Origin: an uncultured Gemmatimonadota bacterium
GTDB lineage: Bacteria; Gemmatimonadota; Gemmatimonadetes; Gemmatimonadales; GWC2-71-9
DNA length: 8,194 nt
Reading direction: 5' to 3'
Assembly: GCA_946887295.1 (NCBI GenBank)
Contig: CAMPKP010000147.1
Location: 1-8,194, forward strand
Part shown: in pieces, positions 1 through 8,025 of the stretch
Position numbering within the stretch: the stretch's first letter is position 1
How the letters are laid out: each line of letters opens with the position of its first letter
Made by a program: the position numbers and the translations under genes
The notes under the pieces: model-generated
Told to the model about the DNA's origin: nothing
Database searches by the model: none
The model's input: the letters and a program-made list of their open reading frames with translations, nothing else

Positions 1-286
1 TGGGAGGGTGGTGTTGCAGGGGCAGTGTTCCAGGGCAGTGTTGGACGCCGTCCCTCACCCGTGTCATTCCTTCCTACCGCACCACCGTCACCTCCACCCG
101 CGACGGATATTTTGCCGTATGCCAGATCCGTGCGTCTGAGCCCGCAACGCCGGCGACCGGACAGGGCGAGTGCAAGCGGGCGAAGGGTTTTGATGGCGAG
201 GAATGTACTCCGGGTTGTAGAAGGCGTCCCAGGGGGTACATTTCTTGCCTTCCGGACTTCCCACTGTGCCCCTCCACGAGTGTCGA
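1..286. other. Left-edge region without a convincing gene
   Basis: This stretch upstream of the PAP2 gene holds no gene I can support. The plus frame starting at base 3 is open from the window edge to a TGA at 288-290, which overlaps the PAP2 start as ATGA (287-290). That could be the tail of an upstream translationally coupled gene. Its product is Cys-rich, has mixed third-base composition and shows no domain I can name. A short piece around 95-130 (STRDGYFAVC) faintly resembles a carboxypeptidase-regulatory-like beta fold, which is only an impression. I found no clear sigma-70-type promoter for the downstream unit here. A 10-bp direct repeat lies at 20-42. Confidence 0.3.
20..42. repeat. 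Short tandem direct repeat, GGGCAGTGTT twice
   Basis: GGGCAGTGTT occurs at 20-29 and again at 33-42, separated by CCA, giving a period of 13 bp. The next bases (CCA versus GGA) are also similar. It could be a small slippage duplication or a direct-repeat protein site. Nothing nearby indicates which. Confidence 0.5.
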
Positions 287-1024
287 ATGACCCTGTGCCG
301 ATCCCTCGCGACAGCAGCCCTGGCGCTCAACGCCACGGTGCTTCCCCTGGCCGCTGTCGCTCAGACCAGCGCCGTCCCGGCCGTCCCGGCCCCCGTGGCT
401 CACTCCGCACCCTTGATCTCTCGAAAGACCGCCACCGTGGCGGGGATCCTCTTCGCCGCAACCCTGCTGAGCGACCGCAGCCTCCGAATGGAGGCCCAGG
501 AGCACCGGGGCACCACGTCCAACGCCATGGCGAGTCTCGGCAACTCCTTCGGGGAGTGGAGCTACGTGGTGCCGGGCCTCGCTGCGGGCTACCTGGCCGG
601 TGAGATCGCCGGCAGCAGCGGCCTCAAGAGGATCGTGGTGCGCGCGGGCGCGTCCGCGGCGCTCGCCGGCGGGCTCAGCACCGCGCTCAAGTACACCGTC
701 GGGCGGAGTCGCCCCTCGGTCGCCGGAGACCCCGACCAGTTCCGACCGTTCACCAGATGGAACTCGTTTCCCTCGGGGCACACCGCGGTCGCCTTCGCGA
801 TCGCCACGGCCGTCGCGGACGAGACCCGCGACCCCTGGACCGATGCCGCTCTCTATGGCGCCGCGACCCTGACCGCCCTGTCCCGGGTCAATGACGACCG
901 CCACTGGACCTCCGACGTCCTCATCGGTGGCCTGCTCGGCCACCTCAGCGCGAAATGGGTGTCGCAGAAGCTGGGGCCGGTGCAGGTCGTGCCCGGCGGG
1001 GTGGTGGGCAAGATCGAGTTCTAG
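287..1024 (+). CDS. Exported PAP2-superfamily phosphatase
   Basis: The 245-residue protein is a type 2 phosphatidic acid phosphatase/haloperoxidase-family enzyme, expected to hydrolyse phosphomonoester or pyrophosphate bonds, usually of lipids, on the outer side of the membrane. All three signature motifs are intact: K135-x6-R142-P143, PSGH at 162-165 and S199-R200-x5-H206-x3-D210. H165 would be the general acid in phosphoenzyme breakdown and H206 the nucleophile. Residues 1-25 form a signal peptide with a cleavage site after A-V-A before Q26. Hydrophobic segments follow near residues 50-60 and 95-105. I chose ATG 287 because it begins the signal peptide directly; a TTG at 245 would add 14 unlikely residues. 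No strong Shine-Dalgarno is visible. The stop is followed immediately by the next gene's ATG, so the two are probably co-translated. The exact substrate (phosphatidate, undecaprenyl pyrophosphate or other) cannot be told. Confidence 0.9.
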   Translation: MTLCRSLATAALALNATVLPLAAVAQTSAVPAVPAPVAHSAPLISRKTATVAGILFAATLLSDRSLRMEAQEHRGTTSNAMASLGNSFGEWSYVVPGLAAGYLAGEIAGSSGLKRIVVRAGASAALAGGLSTALKYTVGRSRPSVAGDPDQFRPFTRWNSFPSGHTAVAFAIATAVADETRDPWTDAALYGAATLTALSRVNDDRHWTSDVLIGGLLGHLSAKWVSQKLGPVQVVPGGVVGKIEF

Positions 1025-3008
<1,984 letters not shown>

Positions 3009-3017
3009 GACGGACCC

Positions 3018-3710
3018 ATGAGAATCGGCATCATCGGCGCAGGTCAGATCGGCGGCACCCTGGCCCGCCGCCTCACCGCGCTGGGACACGAGGTATCCAT
3101 TGCCAACTCGCGCGGACCCGAGACGCTGGCCTCGCTGGCGAAGGAGACCGGCGCGAAGCCGGTGACGGTGGAGCAGGCCGCGCGCTCCGGCGACGTGGTC
3201 ATCGTGACCATCCCGGAGAAGAACATTCCCCGCCTGCCGCGCGGTCTGTTCGACGGTGTTCCCGACGACGTGATCGTGGTGGACACCGGCAACTACTACC
3301 CGCAGCAGCGCGACGGCAGGATCGACGCGATCGAGGACGGCACCACCGAAAGCCGCTGGGTCGCGGACCAGCTCGGACGGCCGGTCGTCAAGGCGTTCAA
3401 CAACATCTACGCCCGCCACCTGCTGGAGCTCGGCAAGCCCCGGGGCGCGCCCGGCCGGATCGCCCTGCCGGTGGCAGGAGACGATCGGCGGGCCAAGGAA
3501 ATGATCATCCGGCTGCTCGACGAGCTCGGGTTCGATGGAGTGGACGCCGGCAGCCTCGACGATTCCTGGCGGCAGCAGCCCGGCACGCCGGTGTACGGGA
3601 CCGACCGCGACGCCGAGGGCGTCCGCCGCGCGCTCGCCGAAGCGAAGCCGGAGCGACAGGAGGCGTTCCGCGCGAGCACGGCCAGCCCGGCCACGACGGG
3701 CCGCGGCTAG
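3018..3710 (+). CDS. NADPH-binding F420-dependent-NADP-reductase-like protein
   Basis: This 230-residue single-domain Rossmann protein resembles F420H2:NADP+ oxidoreductase (COG2085). The dinucleotide motif is G7-A-G-Q-I-G12. N30-S-R-G-P34 at the end of beta 2 is the NADPH 2'-phosphate-binding signature of the family. The V88-D-T-G-N-Y segment and the K125-A-F-N-N-I motif, which lines the hydride-transfer cleft, are both present. True F420 enzymes and F420-independent relatives share these motifs, and nothing else in the window involves F420, so the deazaflavin partner is unproven. The ATG is preceded by a modest GA-rich stretch (AGGACGGA, 3007-3014) overlapping the upstream stop, which indicates coupling to the aldo/keto reductase. 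The pair may share an NADPH-linked detoxification role. The last 20 or so residues are low-complexity (Ala/Ser/Thr/Arg/Gly) and probably disordered. Confidence 0.85.
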   Translation: MRIGIIGAGQIGGTLARRLTALGHEVSIANSRGPETLASLAKETGAKPVTVEQAARSGDVVIVTIPEKNIPRLPRGLFDGVPDDVIVVDTGNYYPQQRDGRIDAIEDGTTESRWVADQLGRPVVKAFNNIYARHLLELGKPRGAPGRIALPVAGDDRRAKEMIIRLLDELGFDGVDAGSLDDSWRQQPGTPVYGTDRDAEGVRRALAEAKPERQEAFRASTASPATTGRG

Positions 3711-3716
3711 GGGCGC

Positions 3717-3746
3717 AAGGAGGCTGGACAGGTGGCAGTTGCTTGA
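3717..3746 (+). other. Consensus Shine-Dalgarno with a four-codon GTG ORF
   Basis: AAGGAGG at 3717-3723 is a perfect Shine-Dalgarno sequence, but it lies 36 nt upstream of the MarR-GNAT ATG. Eight nt after it a GTG (3732) opens a four-codon frame (M-A-V-A) closed by TGA at 3744-3746. On transcripts reading through from the redox operon, ribosomes could load here and reinitiate at ATG 3760. On transcripts starting at the predicted promoter it would be absent. It may be chance. Confidence 0.35.
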
Positions 3747-3759
3747 CTAAAGTCAAAGA
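3725..3759 (+). promoter_or_regulatory. Predicted sigma-70-type promoter giving a leaderless mRNA
   Basis: TGGACA (3725-3730, five of six matches to TTGACA) is separated by 17 bp from TAAAGT (3748-3753, four of six matches to TATAAT). Six bases follow before the ATG at 3760, so transcription would begin at or next to the A of the start codon. This agrees with the lack of a usable Shine-Dalgarno and with an in-frame TAA at 3748-3750 that rules out any earlier start. Confidence 0.6.
3743..3756. promoter_or_regulatory. MarR-type palindromic operator
   Basis: TTGACTAAAGTCAA is a perfect dyad: TTGACT (3743-3748) and AGTCAA (3751-3756) around a central AA. Length and form fit MarR-family sites. 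It fully covers the predicted -10 element and ends 3 nt before the MarR-GNAT ATG. Bound protein would therefore block its own promoter, which predicts negative autoregulation. I found no second copy elsewhere in the window. Confidence 0.75.
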
Positions 3760-4644
3760 ATGGCGGCGGACGAGATTGCCCAGGTCCGGCGGTTCAATCG
3801 CCTGGTCACACAGCGGGCGGGGGCGTTGGACGATCATTTCCTCGGGCGGGATCGTCCGCTCGGGGAGTCTCGCCTGCTGTACGAGATCGGCTCCCAGGGT
3901 GCGGACCTCCGCACGCTCCGGGGGCGGCTGGGGCTCGACGCGGGCTACCTCTCCCGTCTGATCCAGGCACTGGAAGACAAAGGGCTCGTCCGCTCCGGCC
4001 GGGCAAGCACTGATGGACGGGTTCGAAGCGTCCGGCTGACCGCAGCGGGTCGCCGGGAAGTCCGGGAGATCAACCGTCGCTCCGACGAGTCGGCCGCCGC
4101 CCTGCTCGACTCACTGACCCCCTCCCAACGCACCCGCCTGGTCGCCGCGATGTCGGAGGTGCACCGGCTCCTGCAGCTCGCCGGCCTTCGCTTCGAGAGA
4201 GTGGATCCGGCGGCCGAAGTCGCCCGCCGGTCCCTCGACCGGTATTTCGAGGAGCTGGACCGCCGCTTCGAGTCCGGCTTCGATCCGGCGGTCGGCCCCC
4301 CTCTCGACGATCGCGACTTCGTCCCTCCGAGGGGCGCGTTTCTGGTCGCTTACGTGGATGGAGAGCCGGTGGCCTGCGGCGGGGTCAAGTCCATGTCGCC
4401 CGGCGTCGGCTACCTGAAGCGAATGTGGGTGGCGGACTCGGTGCGTGGGCTGGGGATCGGCAGGCGCATGCTCGGTGCCCTCGAGGCCCAGGCGCGGGAG
4501 CTCGGCATGACGACGCTTCGGCTCGAGACCAACCGGGTGCTGCACGAAGCTATCCGCATGTACCACACCGCGGGCTATCGGAAAGTCGCGCCCTTCAACG
4601 CCGATCCTTACGCTCACTACTGGTTCGAGAAGGTTCTGGGCTAG
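3760..4644 (+). CDS. Fused MarR-type winged-helix / GNAT acetyltransferase
   Basis: The 294-residue protein joins a MarR-like DNA-binding domain (about 1-140) to a GNAT N-acetyltransferase domain (about 150-294). In the first, the recognition helix lies near D60-A-G-Y-L-S-R-L-I-Q-A-L-E-D-K-G-L-V and the wing at 81-94 (R-A-S-T-D-G-R-V-R-S-V-R-L-T). In the second, the acetyl-CoA pyrophosphate-binding motif is R229-G-L-G-I-G234 and motif B is Y268-H-T-A-G-Y-R-K. The architecture and length match the known bifunctional MarR-GNAT family, in which a small ligand is thought to be both sensed and acetylated; the substrate here is unknown. An operator and promoter lie immediately upstream, so autoregulation is likely. 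The start is fixed by an in-frame TAA 9 nt upstream. It ends 2 nt from the stop of the convergent minus-strand gene. Confidence 0.9.
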   Translation: MAADEIAQVRRFNRLVTQRAGALDDHFLGRDRPLGESRLLYEIGSQGADLRTLRGRLGLDAGYLSRLIQALEDKGLVRSGRASTDGRVRSVRLTAAGRREVREINRRSDESAAALLDSLTPSQRTRLVAAMSEVHRLLQLAGLRFERVDPAAEVARRSLDRYFEELDRRFESGFDPAVGPPLDDRDFVPPRGAFLVAYVDGEPVACGGVKSMSPGVGYLKRMWVADSVRGLGIGRRMLGALEAQARELGMTTLRLETNRVLHEAIRMYHTAGYRKVAPFNADPYAHYWFEKVLG

Positions 4645-4646
4645 CG

Positions 4647-5237
4647 CTACTTGCCTTTCACCCGGGTGTCCGTCGCGACCCAGTTCACCTCCCACGTTTT
4701 GCCCCCGTCGTCCGAGAATGATTGCTCGAAGCGACACGAATCCGCGGTGATGGGCGAGATCACGAACCGCACGAGGATCGCTCGATCGTCCAGCGTCTCC
4801 TGGGCGAAGAACTCGCCCCGTCCATCCTTGAACTCGCCGATCGAGGGCGGGCTCAGCGTGCCGCCCCTGCTGCTGGAGAAGTTGAGGCTCCACTGGCGCG
4901 ATTGGGGATTGTAGAGGCGCAGGCTCAGCACCTGGATGTGCCCCGCCGGGCCATCGGCCTCCAACTCCGCCAGGTTGGCGCGGCCGTTCCAGACTTTGGT
5001 GACGACCGTCGTGCCCTCGTACTCGACCCATTTGGCGGAGCCGGTGAGAGGGTTCACGAGCCGCGACAGCTGCGTCTTCCAGGTGCCGATCTCGAAGTCG
5101 AAGTCGTGCTGCCCGTCCCTTCGCTCGGGAGCATGTGGAGCGCTCGCTGGCGATGCCGCCGAACGCGACTGTGCGACCGCCGGGACCGACGACGGGGCGA
5201 GAGCCAGGCCGCACAACAGATGGAAGTGGAAGTGCAT
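4647..5237 (-). CDS. Secreted DUF1579-like (lipocalin-like) protein
   Basis: This 196-residue exported protein has a signal peptide (residues 1-22, cleavage after A-V-A before Q23), then an Ala/Ser/Pro-rich linker to about residue 40, then one beta-rich domain. The domain opens with H44-D-F-D-F-E-I-G-T-W-K-T. It continues with K69-W-V-E-Y-E-G-T, V82-W-N-G-R-A-N-L, L107-R-L-Y-N-P, a Trp-rich segment and G178-G-K-T-W-E-V-N-W. This resembles DUF1579-type proteins, predicted small lipocalin-like beta barrels with no established biochemical activity. The minus-strand ATG at 5237 begins the signal peptide; no Shine-Dalgarno is seen, and TACCGT sits 5 nt upstream. The N-terminus has an odd alternating M-H-F-H-F-H. 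It is divergent from the MocR regulator across 58 bp, so the regulator may control it. Confidence 0.85.
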   Translation of the reverse strand: MHFHFHLLCGLALAPSSVPAVAQSRSAASPASAPHAPERRDGQHDFDFEIGTWKTQLSRLVNPLTGSAKWVEYEGTTVVTKVWNGRANLAELEADGPAGHIQVLSLRLYNPQSRQWSLNFSSSRGGTLSPPSIGEFKDGRGEFFAQETLDDRAILVRFVISPITADSCRFEQSFSDDGGKTWEVNWVATDTRVKGK

Positions 5238-5295
5238 CGTTCACGGTACGGCGGTAAGCGGTCCTGACGCCAGCGCCAATCGGTATATTGTCGCC
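5238..5295. promoter_or_regulatory. Divergent promoter/operator, copy A
   Basis: These 58 bp serve both the minus-strand secreted protein and the plus-strand MocR regulator. On the plus strand TATATT (5284-5289) matches five of six bases of TATAAT and ends 6 nt before ATG 5296, predicting a leaderless message. On the minus strand TACCGT (5243-5248) lies 5 nt before ATG 5237. The block GGTCCTGACGCCAGCGCCA (5260-5278), upstream of the plus-strand -10, is the likely regulator site because it is the best conserved part of the second copy at 7968-8025. No good -35 at normal spacing is visible, which would fit an activator-dependent promoter. Individual elements are predictions. Confidence 0.6.
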
Positions 5296-6732
5296 ATGAC
5301 CACTTTGCACCTTCCGCTCGACCGTTCCTCCGGCACCCCGATCCACCGCCAGATCTACGAAGGGATCCGGCGGGCCATCCTCGATGGCCTCCTCCGCCCG
5401 GGGCAGCAGGTGCCGTCGACGCGGGCCCTGGCCGTGGATCTCGGCGTGTCGCGCCTTCCGGTGCTCACGGCCTACGATCAGCTGCTGCACGAGGGCTACC
5501 TGGATGGCCGGGCCGGGTCCGGCACGTTCGTCAGCGCCGCGGTCCCCGACGACCTCCTGCGTCCCCCGGTGCCGCCCGACGTTCCCGCTCCGCCGAGCAG
5601 GACTCGCCGAGATCCCCCGCGGCCGCCACCGGTGCGTGACGATGGCGGGCTGGGTCCGTTCCGGATGAGCCTTCCGGCGCTTGACCAGTTCCCCCATGCT
5701 GCCTGGGCCAGACTGGTGGCGCGGCACGCCCATGCGCTGAAGCACCCGGAGATGGCCTACGGCGATCCGGCCGGGCTGGTGCCCCTGCGGCAGGCCATAG
5801 CGGAGCATCTGCGCGCCGCCCGCGCGGTGCGGTGCGAGGTCGAGCAGGTACTCATCGTGTCCGGGTCCCAGATGGCGCTGCGCCTGGCCGGGGCGGTGCT
5901 GCTGGGGCCCGGCGACCGGGTCGCGATGGAGGAGCCGGGCTCGCCGCCCGCGCGGGCCGCGCTGGGTGCCGGCGGGGCGGAGGTGGTCCCGGTGCCGGTG
6001 GACGAGGAGGGCATGAGCGTGGCCTCGCTACGGAGGCGCAACGACCGGCTGCGCGCGGCGTACGTCACGCCATCTCACCAGTATCCCCTCGGCACGTCCA
6101 TGACTGCCGCCCGGCGGTTCGCACTGCTGGACTGGGCCGAGAGTCGAGGGGCGTGGCTGCTGGAGGACGACTACGACAGCGAGTATCGCTACGTCAGCCG
6201 TCCGCTCGGCGCACTCCAGGGGATGGATGCGCACGAGCGGGTGGTCTACATCGGCACCTTCAGCAAGGTGCTCTTCCCGGCCATACGGGTGGGGTATGTG
6301 GTCGTGCCGCCGTCGCTCTGCCAGCGGTTCGTGGATGCCCGGGAGGCGCTCGATCTCTTCTCTCCCACGCTGTACCAGCTGGCGCTCGCGGAGTTTCTTC
6401 GCGAGGGCCACTTCGCCCGGCATCTTCGCCGCATGCGCGGGGTCTACCTAGTCCGGCGTGACGCGCTGCTGACCGGGCTCGCTCGGCACTGCGGCGGACG
6501 GCTCACCGTTCACAATGCCGACGCAGGGCTCCATGTGACGGCGTTGCTGCCCGAGGGCGTGGACGACGAGGACGTCGTCCGGCGCATGGCCGGGCGTGGC
6601 CTTACGGCGACCGCGCTCTCGAGCTGCTATGCGGGGTCGGCCCGGAGCGGATTGTTGCTGGGGTTCGGCGGGTCCACCGAGCGGCGCCTGCTCGAGGCCA
6701 CGCGGGTCCTGGGAGAAGTGCTGCGGGACTAG
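5296..6732 (+). CDS. MocR/PdxR-type GntR-aminotransferase regulator
   Basis: The 478-residue protein joins an N-terminal GntR winged helix (about 12-80: P15-I-H-R-Q-I-Y, then R36-x-x-x-x-x-S41-T-R, S52-R-L-P-V-L-T-A-Y, G74-S-G-T-F-V) to a fold-type I aminotransferase domain (about 120-478). A Pro/Arg-rich linker lies at 85-117. PLP-binding features are present: Y155-G-D-P-A-G, S189-G-S-Q-M-A-L, T258-P-S-H-Q-Y-P-L-G, the E290-D-D-Y-D-S-E-Y acid motif and the Schiff-base lysine K324 in G-T-F-S-K. Such proteins are transcription factors that use PLP or a PLP adduct as effector. Some control vitamin B6 synthesis (PdxR), but no B6 gene is nearby, so the target is unknown. The divergent secreted protein and itself are the obvious candidates. 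ATG 5296 matches the usual M-T-T-x-x-L-P-L-D-R opening. The stop lies in a CTAG shared with the convergent gene. Confidence 0.92.
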   Translation: MTTLHLPLDRSSGTPIHRQIYEGIRRAILDGLLRPGQQVPSTRALAVDLGVSRLPVLTAYDQLLHEGYLDGRAGSGTFVSAAVPDDLLRPPVPPDVPAPPSRTRRDPPRPPPVRDDGGLGPFRMSLPALDQFPHAAWARLVARHAHALKHPEMAYGDPAGLVPLRQAIAEHLRAARAVRCEVEQVLIVSGSQMALRLAGAVLLGPGDRVAMEEPGSPPARAALGAGGAEVVPVPVDEEGMSVASLRRRNDRLRAAYVTPSHQYPLGTSMTAARRFALLDWAESRGAWLLEDDYDSEYRYVSRPLGALQGMDAHERVVYIGTFSKVLFPAIRVGYVVVPPSLCQRFVDAREALDLFSPTLYQLALAEFLREGHFARHLRRMRGVYLVRRDALLTGLARHCGGRLTVHNADAGLHVTALLPEGVDDEDVVRRMAGRGLTATALSSCYAGSARSGLLLGFGGSTERRLLEATRVLGEVLRD

Positions 6733-7967
6733 TTCGGGGGCCGCACCCCGGGGCCGGCGTACTGTCGGTCGCCGCCGATGGACGGTCCGCCGAGATCCAC
6801 TCCGATGTAGCGATCTACTGTAGAAACGACCTGGCGGATCGAGCCGGGAAACGCCGTGGCGCGTGCGTGGCGGCCGAGGGCGTCGGAGTACCAGACCCGG
6901 GACCCACCGGCGTTCTGGATCCGGATGGCGTTGATGTCCACGGAACGGCCGGTGCCGTTGAACCGGGAGCGCGGATCGTCGAACGCCACGTCCGGGACGG
7001 CGCCGTTCCCCGTGGATTCCTCGCAAGGCCCGCCGCTCGCCCGCTCGCCCGACGGAGTCACCTCGTAACAGACGTCGATGGGCCGCCCGACGCCCGGCGC
7101 CAGCGCCGGGTCGTAGAACCGGCTCGGCAGCCGGATCTGGAAATACGGGTTGAAGTGCGCCACGGAATGGCCGTCGGCCCGGTCCACCGAGCTGTAGACG
7201 TGCCAGCTCTCGTGCAAGGCGGCGGCATAGTCGGACGGCTCACCGGCCGGCGCCAGCATGTGCCGCTCGATGCAGGTGCGGTCGGGGATGAGCCGGACTC
7301 CGAAGCCCGCGCGGGAGTTCGCCGGCGTCGGCGGCCCCGTGCTCACGAGCTCGGCCGGACTGCAGCTGCGGCCGAATTGGCCGGGCTTGCCGATCGCCAC
7401 CAGCAGTGTGACGTGCATCTCGGTACCGTCCTCGCACCGGAGGTGATAGACCAGCTCGTGCAGGTTGTTGGTGAAGGCATCCTTCGAATGCGTGCCCTGG
7501 TGCAGCTTGATCGGGACGTCGCAGACCGCTGTGGAGGCCACGACTCCATCGCCCGCGAAGGACAAGTGGAGATCGTTCTCCCATTCGACCTTGTGACCGA
7601 CGTGGTCCTCGTCACGCGGATGGGCGGGATCGGAGATCGCCAGCATCTCGCTCGCGTATCCGAAGGGCAGGCCGTCCGGATCATCGTAGAGATCGGAGCC
7701 ATGCGGATCCCGGCCGTGCTCGTGGCCGAAGCTGCAGCCGCCGGGCCCGGTCGGGGGGTGCCAGGTCGGGTAGGCCTTTCCGTCGGGGCCCAGCACGGTG
7801 TAGGCGTCGTGCTGCTGCTGGGTGCAGGTGTCGTGGGAGCCCGGCGTCCAGGTGCTGAAGGCGCGGCTTGGTGAGGCGTCGTCCGGGTCGAGGAATCCAT
7901 CGCGGTAGGAGCAGGCGGTGGCAGCCGTGAGGGCGAGGGCGGCGAGGGGGATGGGGTGGACGCGCAT
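6729..7967 (-). CDS. Cys/His-rich lipoprotein of unknown function
   Basis: This 412-residue exported protein begins with a lipoprotein signal peptide whose lipobox is A-T-A-C19, so it is predicted to be anchored to a membrane by lipid. ATG 7967 is preferred over one at 8006, which would add 13 residues before the signal peptide and remove the divergent intergenic symmetry. After C19 there are eight more cysteines (48, 78, 149, 178, 202, 232, 300, 315), an even number compatible with four disulfides. Histidines cluster in G81-H-E-H-G, E120-D-H-V-G-H-K-V, K154-L-H-Q-G-T-H, N168-L-H-E-L-V-Y-H and L251-H-E-S-W-H, which could bind metal. The G-H-E-H-G to H-x-G-x-K-V arrangement recalls uncharacterised secreted bacterial proteins, from memory only. 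I do not recognise a named family. No zinc-protease HExxH is present. It is divergent from a broken regulator relic. Confidence 0.8.
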   Translation of the reverse strand: MRVHPIPLAALALTAATACSYRDGFLDPDDASPSRAFSTWTPGSHDTCTQQQHDAYTVLGPDGKAYPTWHPPTGPGGCSFGHEHGRDPHGSDLYDDPDGLPFGYASEMLAISDPAHPRDEDHVGHKVEWENDLHLSFAGDGVVASTAVCDVPIKLHQGTHSKDAFTNNLHELVYHLRCEDGTEMHVTLLVAIGKPGQFGRSCSPAELVSTGPPTPANSRAGFGVRLIPDRTCIERHMLAPAGEPSDYAAALHESWHVYSSVDRADGHSVAHFNPYFQIRLPSRFYDPALAPGVGRPIDVCYEVTPSGERASGGPCEESTGNGAVPDVAFDDPRSRFNGTGRSVDINAIRIQNAGGSRVWYSDALGRHARATAFPGSIRQVVSTVDRYIGVDLGGPSIGGDRQYAGPGVRPPN

Positions 7968-8025
7968 GGCCAACGGTACGGAAGGGACTGGTCTTGGCGC
8001 CAGCACCAGTTGCTAGGTTGCGGGT
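7968..8025. promoter_or_regulatory. Divergent promoter/operator, copy B
   Basis: These 58 bp align without gaps to 5238-5295: 36 of 58 bases are identical by hand count, followed by an identical ATGACCACTTT. The best block is GGTCTTGGCGCCAGCACCA (7990-8008), with 16 of 19 bases identical to copy A. In this copy the block extends to an imperfect 20-bp dyad (7989-8008, eight of ten arm bases complementary) centred on TGGCGCCA. ACGGTACGG (7973-7981) is also identical and contains the minus-strand TACCGT, 5 nt before the lipoprotein ATG. The plus-strand hexamer TAGGTT (8014-8019) keeps the 6-nt spacing to ATG 8026 but is a weaker -10 than in copy A. Confidence 0.6.

Noticed and set aside
245..286. 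Upstream TTG start for the PAP2 gene
   Set aside because: It would put 14 extra residues before a normal signal peptide, and ATG 287 lies exactly at the signal peptide start.
88..336. Minus-strand 82-codon frame containing W-D-A-F-Y-N-P-E-Y
   Set aside because: The short stretch looks protein-like, but the rest does not. There is no ribosome-binding site or recognisable domain, and it overlaps the PAP2 start.
4111..5808. 565-codon minus-strand frame
   Set aside because: It is mostly antisense to the MarR-GNAT and MocR genes and out of frame with the DUF1579-like gene on the same strand. No domain is visible.
6733..6765. G/C-rich run after the MocR stop as a terminator
   Set aside because: The possible stems are imperfect, lack a T-tract and lie within the lipoprotein coding sequence.
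6867..7874. 335-codon plus-strand frame opposite the lipoprotein gene
   Set aside because: The minus-strand product has a lipobox, paired cysteines and an ordered sequence, whereas this frame gives a Val/Gly/Arg-rich composition typical of an antisense shadow.
7968..8006. Upstream ATG (8006) for the lipoprotein
   Set aside because: It adds 13 residues ahead of the signal peptide and would run through the conserved promoter block. The 58-bp symmetry with the other copy favours 7967.
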